Of a DNA stretch of 5,071 nucleotides, positions 1 to 5,071 are shown one piece after another. Under the pieces are notes generated by a model. It had not been told where the DNA came from. It saw only the letters and a program-made list of their open reading frames with translations, and searched no databases. Origin of the DNA: Sphingobacterium sp. UBA1575 (lineage in GTDB: Bacteria > Bacteroidota > Bacteroidia > Sphingobacteriales > Sphingobacteriaceae). A program made the position numbers and the translations under genes. How positions within the stretch are numbered: position 1 is the stretch's first letter; every line of letters begins with the position of its first letter. Where the stretch lies: positions 226,421 through 231,491 of the forward strand of contig DCOH01000033.1 in assembly GCA_002322865.1 (NCBI GenBank), given 5' to 3'.

Positions 1-2005
1 CCAGCAGTCCACGATGAGCTTGGAAGGATTGAACTATCCGATTAGCCCCGGTGGGGGAAGGGGTTCGTTATACCCATATGCATCTTTAGTTGATGAAAAT
101 GGAATCCCTGTAAATATGGAAAGACAGTTTTCAAATGAATATTTGGAAAAGTTACGTGATCAGTTGCCCTATGAATGGTCTTATAATCCGCTCCAAAATG
201 TATGGGAGTCGAACCGAAATCATCAAACGATGCAACTGCGGACGAACCTGGGCATAAGTTATAGGCTGTTCCCATTTCTAACTTTGAGCGGAAAATATGC
301 ACATACCATACAAACGGACCGCGACCAGGATGATTATGGCAAAAACTCCTATTATGTACGCAACCTGCAGAATTCTTATTCATCGCTGATCGATGGAAAA
401 GTGTTTACGCCTATCCCCTCAGGAGGTATTTTTGATGAACAAAGATCCACCTTAGTGGAGAGGCGCGGAAGAATCCAAGCAGATATTGACTTGCCTTTTT
501 TTACAAACCATCGATTTACTTCGCTCATTGGAGGAGAGGTTTCTGACCAACCCCGCGAATCGGATTCCCACCGGTATTATGGCTACGATGAATTTATGAA
601 AACGCATCAGTTTGTGGATTACCTCACGACATACAATACCTTTCAAGGTATCCTGGGCAATACGACTATACCGAGATATGGTGATCTTTCATCGAAGAAT
701 ACCCGAATGGCATCCTTCTTCGGGAATGCAGCCTATGCTTATAAGGAAAAATACGTATTGAATTTCTCCTTGAGAAAGGACGCGTCAAACACCTTTGGCA
801 TCGGCACCAATTGGCGCTGGAATCCATTGTGGTCATCCGGAGTAGCATGGAATGTGGACCGGGAAGAGTTCATGAAAAATGTTCAGCTTATCAATCAATT
901 AAAATTGAGGGCTACTTGGGGACACAGTGGGAATTCAGGCGGCTTGGGGACATCCCTGCCAGTGATCCTAGAAATCAAGAATTTTACCCTGAACCCAGAG
1001 CGCCAAGCTTACTTATACAGCCTTCCTTATGTTGACCTGAAATGGGAGGATGTGCGCATGATGAACTTGGGCTTGGACTATAGCCTTTTTAATCGAAGAA
1101 TTTCCGGCAGCGTGGAATATTTCAATAAAAAATCGACCGATATCCTCGCTCAGGATCTGTTGGAGCCCACCTTAGGAATGAACAGCATGATGAAAAACGT
1201 AGCCAATATGAACGGTGAGGGCTTCGATGTAAGCATAAATACCGTCAACATCCAGCGGAAATTTTTATGGTCTACTCAAGCCTATTTCTCCATGGTAAGG
1301 GATCGGGTAACGAACTACTTCGGAGCAAACAGGGAGTCCAGGGATTATCTTACGGCGAGAGGTCTGAGCCTTTACCCGACCGAGGAGTGGGGTCTGTATC
1401 CAATTTTTGGGTTGCGCAGCTCGGGTTTGGACAGCGAGGGGGATCCAGTAGGCGTGTTAAACGGTGAACCTTCTAAAGATTACGTCAAATTGAACGCAGA
1501 TTCCCTTCACCACCTAAAATACTTTGGATCGGGTATGCCGAGATTCCATGGTTCCATTCGGAATACATTGTCTTATAAAGGAATTATCCTAAATGTCAAC
1601 ATCATCTTTAAGGGCGGGAACTACTTTTCCAGAAACACAGTAAACTATTCAAGCTTGGTCAATGGATGGACTGGTCATGTTGACGCACAATATCGTTGGA
1701 GGAATCCGGGTGATGAAGCGAAAACCGATGTTCCCGCTCTCAAAATTCCATTGAACTCCAATAGGGACTTCTTTTACATGTATTCCCAAAGAAATGTCGA
1801 GCCCGGTGGATTCATCCGAATCCAGGATATCAATCTCAACATACCAATTCCGTTGGGAAGGACCTTGGATGCTTCAGTCAGCTTGTACTTGGGAAATGTA
1901 GGATTGCTATGGAGGGAGAATAGCGCCGGATTGGATCCAGAGAATTTGTCCATCCCGGCATCGAGAACCTATTCCGTCGGATTGAATCTTAAACCAAAGA
2001 AATGA
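1..2005 (+). CDS. SusC/RagA-family TonB-linked outer-membrane receptor (5'-truncated by window edge)
   Basis: This is the C-terminal part of a TonB-dependent outer-membrane transporter, which pulls substrate delivered by its SusD partner through a beta-barrel using TonB/ExbBD energy. The frame is open from base 2 (codons for QQST precede the ATG at 14), so that ATG is internal. About 667 residues are visible, against roughly 1000-1100 for the family. The signal peptide, carboxypeptidase-D-like domain, TonB box and plug are therefore upstream. Numbering from the ATG at 14, SusC-type landmarks are YPYASLVDENG (20-30), a long run of alternating amphipathic barrel strands, the conserved stretch YVLNFSLRKDASNTFG followed by a WNPLWSSGVAWN-type segment, YSLPYVDLKWED, and the C-terminal LWRENSAGLDPE block (from about 632). 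The protein ends in LNLKPKK rather than the usual terminal aromatic residue. Its stop overlaps the susD start, so it is the upstream member of a susCD operon. Family assignment is secure; the substrate is unknown. Confidence 0.95.
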   Translation, partial: QQSTMSLEGLNYPISPGGGRGSLYPYASLVDENGIPVNMERQFSNEYLEKLRDQLPYEWSYNPLQNVWESNRNHQTMQLRTNLGISYRLFPFLTLSGKYAHTIQTDRDQDDYGKNSYYVRNLQNSYSSLIDGKVFTPIPSGGIFDEQRSTLVERRGRIQADIDLPFFTNHRFTSLIGGEVSDQPRESDSHRYYGYDEFMKTHQFVDYLTTYNTFQGILGNTTIPRYGDLSSKNTRMASFFGNAAYAYKEKYVLNFSLRKDASNTFGIGTNWRWNPLWSSGVAWNVDREEFMKNVQLINQLKLRATWGHSGNSGGLGTSLPVILEIKNFTLNPERQAYLYSLPYVDLKWEDVRMMNLGLDYSLFNRRISGSVEYFNKKSTDILAQDLLEPTLGMNSMMKNVANMNGEGFDVSINTVNIQRKFLWSTQAYFSMVRDRVTNYFGANRESRDYLTARGLSLYPTEEWGLYPIFGLRSSGLDSEGDPVGVLNGEPSKDYVKLNADSLHHLKYFGSGMPRFHGSIRNTLSYKGIILNVNIIFKGGNYFSRNTVNYSSLVNGWTGHVDAQYRWRNPGDEAKTDVPALKIPLNSNRDFFYMYSQRNVEPGGFIRIQDINLNIPIPLGRTLDASVSLYLGNVGLLWRENSAGLDPENLSIPASRTYSVGLNLKPKK

Positions 2006-3378
2006 TGAAAACTAAAATTATTGCATTAATGGGACTATGCCTATGCATAGTATCCTGTAAGGATTTCTTGGCCTTAAAGCCAGATACATCCTACAGTCAT
2101 CCCGAAACGTTGGAAGATATCAACGCCCTGTTGAATTATGAATCCAGGGTAAATGGAAACTACCTTGGAAATATCGAATCGGGGACGGATGATTTTGAGA
2201 TTGATCTCTCTAGTTACAGCACGCGATCGGTTTATTACCAGGAACTCTACCGATGGGCTGAAGAACCATTTTCGGAAGACGGTGGGGCTGGCGAAAACTG
2301 GCTTTTTCCATACGAAACCATCCTTTATGCCAACGTCGCGCTGGAATCCCTGGAAAGGGTGACAGGTGGAGACCCAGAATTAAGGAAACGATTGGAAGGC
2401 GATGCACTTTTTCTCCGGAGCTATCGATTCTTTCAACTGCTGCAGGTCTATTCGCCCCCATATTTGGTCGGAGACCAGGACAGCCCTTATGGAATACCAC
2501 TTCGACTGAGTTCCAATGTGAATGAACAGTCTGTCAGATCTTCCGTGAAGGAGGGATATCAACAAATCATCGATGACCTGAACAAGTCGATCCAATTGCT
2601 TCCAGAAGAGGTTAGCTATAAAACAAGACCCAACAAGTCCGCAGGATATGCACTGTTGGCCAGGGTACAGTTGTCAATCGGTGATTATGAGCGGGCACTG
2701 GAAAATGCACAACAGTCCCTACAGCGAAATTCAAAATTGATGGACTACAATTCGATTGACCTTTCTGCAGCCTATCCCTTTATGCCATTGAATGACGAAG
2801 TTATTTACCATGGTAAAAGCAGTGCGTCTGGCTCCTTGATGGCATCATCTAGGCTGACGATTACGCAGAATCTATTGGGTATGTATAAGGATAATGATCT
2901 TCGAAAAACGGCGTTTTTTGTTGCCAGAACGCCGGGTAAATATCGATTTAAAGGTTTCTATAACGGATCCGCTGCAAGTTACTTTGCGGGCATAGCAGTT
3001 GATGAGATGGTGCTGGTTGCTGCTGAATGTCTTGTTCGGACTGGAAAGGTGAGTGAAGGCATGGAGATGCTCAACCGCTTGCTTGTCTATCGGTATGATA
3101 AGAATACTTTTGTCGCTCGTACGGCCGCTAATGAATTGGAAGCACTCCGACTTGTTTTGGAAGAAAGGAGGAAGGAACTGCCCTTTCGAGGTATTCGTTG
3201 GACTGATCTACGAAGGTTGAACCGTGATTCAAGGTTTTCGAAGACGATACGAAGGACCTATTCAAATGAAGAAGGTGCAGCTGTGGAAGCCAAACTGTTG
3301 CACGACGATCCAAGGTATTGCTTTTATATACCACCACAGGTCATTGAAAAGAGTGGGATGGTGCAGACCAAGCGATAA
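2002..3378 (+). CDS. SusD/RagB-family nutrient-uptake surface lipoprotein
   Basis: This is the surface-exposed, substrate-binding lipoprotein partner of the SusC receptor just upstream. A lipoprotein signal peptide is visible: MMKTK, a hydrophobic stretch, then lipobox IVSC with lipidated C19 followed by KDF. SusD landmarks occur in order: KDFLALKPD (20-28), the helical LFLRSYRFFQLLQVYSPPYL (136-155), VKEGYQQIIDDLNKSIQLLPE (182-202), a TPR-like helix pair NKSAGYALLARVQLSIGDYE (211-230), DEMVLVAAECLVRTGK (334-349), and the C-terminal ERRKELPFRGIRWTDLRRL (388-406) with FYIPPQVIEKSGMVQ near the end. At 458 residues it is at the short end of the family (commonly about 450-600) but looks intact. 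The start at 2002 overlaps the susC stop by ATGA. A second in-frame ATG at 2005 would remove only one Met. No hydrolase gene follows before the terminator, so the substrate cannot be inferred. Confidence 0.95.
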   Translation: MMKTKIIALMGLCLCIVSCKDFLALKPDTSYSHPETLEDINALLNYESRVNGNYLGNIESGTDDFEIDLSSYSTRSVYYQELYRWAEEPFSEDGGAGENWLFPYETILYANVALESLERVTGGDPELRKRLEGDALFLRSYRFFQLLQVYSPPYLVGDQDSPYGIPLRLSSNVNEQSVRSSVKEGYQQIIDDLNKSIQLLPEEVSYKTRPNKSAGYALLARVQLSIGDYERALENAQQSLQRNSKLMDYNSIDLSAAYPFMPLNDEVIYHGKSSASGSLMASSRLTITQNLLGMYKDNDLRKTAFFVARTPGKYRFKGFYNGSAASYFAGIAVDEMVLVAAECLVRTGKVSEGMEMLNRLLVYRYDKNTFVARTAANELEALRLVLEERRKELPFRGIRWTDLRRLNRDSRFSKTIRRTYSNEEGAAVEAKLLHDDPRYCFYIPPQVIEKSGMVQTKR

Positions 3379-3400
3379 AAAAGGCAGGCCGAAGCCTGCC
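3377..3400. terminator. Intrinsic terminator shared by convergent genes
   Basis: A perfect 7-bp GC-rich stem, GGCAGGC (3383-3389) with GCCTGCC (3394-3400), is closed by a CGAA loop. On the minus strand it is followed directly by six T residues (complement of 3377-3382), a textbook intrinsic terminator for the small minus-strand gene whose stop lies 26 bp away. On the plus strand it starts 4 bp after the susD stop but is followed only by TAAATCT, so termination of susCD here would be weaker or rely on the stem alone. The minus-strand T-tract overlaps the susD stop codon. Confidence 0.85.
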
Positions 3401-3426
3401 TAAATCTAGCATTAATATGCCTAGTT

Positions 3427-3816
3427 TTAATCTACTTTCTCTCTAAGTGCAGTTACTGTTTCGTTGGTTGAAGGTGTACTTGCAAAGGCATCATTGATGC
3501 GTTCTTTTACTTTTGAGGTACCTGTAGCGATTGCACTCATATCTGGATAACCAGCAGTATTTGCTGGCGCCGATATGGTACACACTTCTTCTTGCTGCCC
3601 TTCACAGGGTTTGTTGGGATCCGGACTTAAGGAATATTTAGTGGAATCAAGCCTGGAATCAGTAGAACTTCCATGGAAGTACCAAGTTGCAGGTATCACA
3701 TTATTCGCATCAAGTGCTTTTTCCTTTGCATAGGAATTTAATATGAGTACGGTGGCCAGCAAACTTACGCTTAGTATGAGTGCCGTATAGATGGATTTTA
3801 AACTTAAGGTTTTCAT
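3427..3816 (-). CDS. Small exported protein of unknown function with two cysteines (DUF6520-like, tentative)
   Basis: I do not recognise a defined function. The 129-residue product begins MKTLSLKSIYTALIL and has a hydrophobic segment at about 9-28. A plausible signal peptidase I site follows SYA (28-30, before KEKA), so it is probably exported; a retained N-terminal anchor is possible. The mature part is about 99 residues, polar and Ser/Thr-rich, with a WYFHG motif (45-49) and two cysteines, C71 and C79, spaced CX7C, that could form a disulfide outside the cytoplasm. The layout of signal peptide, aromatic motif, Cys pair and polar tail resembles small Bacteroidota exported proteins such as the DUF6520 group. 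That is an impression from memory, not a search. Support for a real gene comes from the signal peptide, a GC content like that of susCD (30 of 60 bases at 3541-3600), and a good terminator 26 bp past the stop. The start region is A/T-rich without a Shine-Dalgarno, as usual for the phylum. Confidence 0.72.
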   Translation of the reverse strand: MKTLSLKSIYTALILSVSLLATVLILNSYAKEKALDANNVIPATWYFHGSSTDSRLDSTKYSLSPDPNKPCEGQQEEVCTISAPANTAGYPDMSAIATGTSKVKERINDAFASTPSTNETVTALREKVD

Positions 3817-3852
3817 AATTAATGAATTATTTTTAAAGAATTTGTGAATAAT

Positions 3853-3894
3853 AAAAGGCCATTCCAGCTCAATGAGCCATAGGAATGGCCTTTT
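3853..3894. terminator. Long hairpin, likely bidirectional terminator or leader attenuator
   Basis: A 13-bp perfect outer stem pairs 3853-3865 (AAAAGGCCATTCC) with 3882-3894 (GGAATGGCCTTTT). A small inner hairpin, GCTC/GAGC with an AAT loop (3867-3877), sits on top. Both strands carry the A-run/stem/T-run form: TTTTT at 3891-3895 on plus, and TTTTATTATT on minus. It lies 136 bp past the AraC-family gene stop, so it most simply ends that gene's transcript. It also sits only 36 bp upstream of the small exported protein's ATG, so it could lie in that gene's leader if its promoter is further upstream. Confidence 0.75.
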
Positions 3895-3944
3895 TCAGGA
3901 ATGTGTTGGATTTCATGGGGAAATATGTCGGAAAATTCATAGGT

Positions 3945-3971
3945 CTAATTTTTTGCTAAACCTAAAATTAG
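3945..3971. repeat. AT-rich inverted repeat in the intergenic gap
   Basis: CTAATTTT (3945-3952) and AAAATTAG (3964-3971) form a perfect 8-bp inverted repeat around an 11-base spacer. It lies between the AraC-family gene stop and the stronger hairpin at 3853-3894. With only two G:C pairs it would be a weak RNA stem. It could be a dyad operator for a DNA-binding protein or simply chance in AT-rich DNA. Apart from this and the hairpin, I see no gene or convincing promoter in 3817-4030. Confidence 0.3.
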
Positions 3972-4030
3972 TTCAAGTTTCCTCTTGGCAGGTAGACCTT
4001 TTTGATTAATAAATCGAAAGGTTTTCAAAT

Positions 4031-5026
4031 TCAAAATGTAGATTTCGATTTTATTCGACGGTATGATCCCATGGTAGTTCCAAAGGACTTTTTGAAAATT
4101 CTATTTAAGCTATTGGTATCTGCATACCCAAAGATTAGCGCGACTTGTAAAAGAGGTATTTCGGTCTGAATTAGAATTACAGAGATCCGTAGGAGAAGTT
4201 CTGATTTTATGAATTTTCGAATTGTTGTTCCAGTGATCTCCTGAAAGGACTGTTGCAATGTTGTAACGTGTATTCGATTTTTTTTAGCTAAGGATAGTAT
4301 GCTTGGGATTTTGTTATGCTGTAAGTCTTGATGAACCATAATTTTGGTATTATCAGCAATTTTCTGATAAAGGGTCTTTTTAGATTTTGAATCCAATAAA
4401 TTGAAATAGCCGAGCAAAATTCCAGATATATTTAATAATAGATGGCTATTTAGATCTGTTTTCTGAGAGTCCCAAGCTATGAATTTCTTTAACTTGTTCA
4501 AATATGAGGTCTTGAATCCCACAATCTGTAAAGAGGGAAGCCAAGTATTTTTATGTTGGAAAATGAATTCAAGCAAATTGGCCTTATTTGCGGAAACCAG
4601 TGGTAAAATCTCCGGAAGTAGGCTTATGGTTAATATTTCTGTGGGATATTGTAGGGGCAATGCTAGATAGGTTTCTTTTGCAGTAAAGAGAAATATAGCC
4701 TCCTTTTGATGAAGACTTAGATTTAGGGATGTCTCACTTGTTGAAAGATAGGTTATATTCCCTTGAATGCAGACGATGAGAACATATACGTCATCTAGGG
4801 CTTTTATCCTAATTGGATGAAAGGCTGATCCAATTAAAAGGTGATGCTCTATGAGTAGAAAGTTTTTTTGAATGCTTGCAGTAGCAAGCTGCTGAACGTT
4901 GCTTTTTTTAACGATATATGGAGATGCTGGAAAAACTAGTATGGAATGTTGAACAAATTGATTCGATTGAATTTCTATAGATTCTTGATTTATTAAGCTT
5001 AATTCAAAACTGATTCTAATTTTCAT
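4031..5026 (-). CDS. AraC-family transcriptional regulator
   Basis: This is a 331-residue cytoplasmic DNA-binding regulator with the usual AraC layout. Residues about 1-220 form a variable, beta-rich probable ligand-sensing or dimerisation region of cupin-like character (for example LIGSAFHPIRIKALDDVYVL), with no recognisable ligand site. The C-terminal AraC/XylS domain spans about 225-325. Its first helix-turn-helix is around 243-265 (LAKKNRIHVTTLQQSFQEIT, followed by G). The second is around 292-316 (LLQVALIFGYADTNSLNRIF, followed by KKSFG), ending in the family signature as TTMGSYRR. The usual Pro of the G-x-(T/S)-P signature is Met here. The start at 5026 is bounded by an in-frame TAA at 5033-5035, so the protein cannot extend further upstream. 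The gene is visibly more AT-rich than its neighbours (19 of 60 G+C at 4261-4320). Its target is unknown; it is convergent to the susCD operon and separated from it by two terminators and the small gene. Family assignment is secure. Confidence 0.93.
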   Translation of the reverse strand: MKIRISFELSLINQESIEIQSNQFVQHSILVFPASPYIVKKSNVQQLATASIQKNFLLIEHHLLIGSAFHPIRIKALDDVYVLIVCIQGNITYLSTSETSLNLSLHQKEAIFLFTAKETYLALPLQYPTEILTISLLPEILPLVSANKANLLEFIFQHKNTWLPSLQIVGFKTSYLNKLKKFIAWDSQKTDLNSHLLLNISGILLGYFNLLDSKSKKTLYQKIADNTKIMVHQDLQHNKIPSILSLAKKNRIHVTTLQQSFQEITGTTIRKFIKSELLLRISVILIQTEIPLLQVALIFGYADTNSLNRIFKKSFGTTMGSYRRIKSKSTF

Positions 5027-5071
5027 AAATGTTTATGTTTTCCGAAATTGATCGTTTTTGTCACTAATCAT

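Noticed and set aside
42..848. Minus-strand open frames inside the susC coding region (42-383, 452-646, 666-848)
   Set aside because: They are antisense to a strongly supported receptor gene, encode low-complexity His/Arg/Ser-rich products with no recognisable domain, and have no plausible start context.
811..1467. Plus-strand alternative-frame open frames within susC (811-1035, 1267-1467)
   Set aside because: They lie wholly inside the conserved barrel-coding region in another frame and their products resemble no family.
2034..2051. Perfect 7-bp inverted repeat ACTATGC/GCATAGT with a CTAT loop in the susD signal-peptide codons
   Set aside because: It could form a small hairpin about 30 bases after the start, but it is short, encodes the needed lipobox region, and is compatible with chance.
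2153..3337. Alternative-frame and antisense open frames within susD
   Set aside because: The SusD frame carries family motifs along its whole length; the overlapping frames look like chance openings.
3901..3942. Plus-strand 13-codon open frame starting with ATG at 3901
   Set aside because: Too short, with no signal, no recognisable start context, and located just past a terminator hairpin.
3817..4030. Possible Bacteroidota-type promoter for the small minus-strand gene (for example TTG ... TATTATTC overlapping the hairpin; TAATTTTA further upstream)
   Set aside because: Each candidate misses key -7 bases or has the wrong -33 spacing, so no promoter is annotated.
4479..4670. Plus-strand 63-codon open frame antisense to the AraC-family gene
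   Set aside because: It overlaps the regulator's sensor region, has no recognisable domain and no clear initiation signal.
5033..5071. Open minus-strand frame (12 sense codons ending in TAA at 5033-5035) just upstream of the AraC-family gene, possibly the tail of another gene
   Set aside because: Only 39 bases are visible and the translation (MISDKNDQFRKT) matches nothing I recognise; it cannot be told apart from intergenic sequence.

Overview
The window looks like chromosomal DNA from a member of Bacteroidota, most likely a Sphingobacteriaceae-type organism (Sphingobacterium/Pedobacter-like). The main evidence is a tandem SusC/SusD-type outer-membrane uptake pair, an architecture essentially confined to this phylum. 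The A-rich translation starts without clear Shine-Dalgarno sequences fit the same group. The genus is a guess from protein style, not a database result.

Layout. (1) Positions 1-2005, plus strand: the C-terminal two thirds of a SusC/RagA-type TonB-linked outer-membrane receptor; its N-terminus lies upstream of the window. (2) Positions 2002-3378, plus strand: a complete SusD/RagB-type surface lipoprotein. Its start codon overlaps the susC stop (ATGA), so the two are almost certainly one translationally coupled operon that ends here. (3) Positions 3383-3400: a strong hairpin between convergent genes, with its T-tract on the minus strand, so it best serves the small gene arriving from the right. 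(4) Positions 3427-3816, minus strand: a 129-residue exported protein of unknown function with two cysteines (C71 and C79). (5) Positions 3817-4030: the only intergenic stretch of any size (214 bp), holding a second strong hairpin at 3853-3894 and a weaker AT-rich inverted repeat. (6) Positions 4031-5026, minus strand: a complete AraC-family transcriptional regulator in clearly more AT-rich DNA. The last 45 bp hold only the upstream flank of this gene.

How the genes fit together. SusC forms a TonB-powered barrel and SusD a lipid-anchored lid that captures a polymer or oligomer at the cell surface. No hydrolase, sulfatase, peptidase, thioredoxin or anti-sigma gene is visible, so the substrate cannot be named. 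The AraC regulator and the small exported protein are convergent to the susCD operon and separated from it by terminators. Nothing in the sequence ties them functionally to the uptake pair.

I found no RNA genes, CRISPR arrays, insertion sequences or attachment sites. No clearly new multi-gene system is evident. The points most worth a second look are the small two-cysteine exported protein, the hairpin just ahead of its start codon, and the composition shift at the AraC gene.
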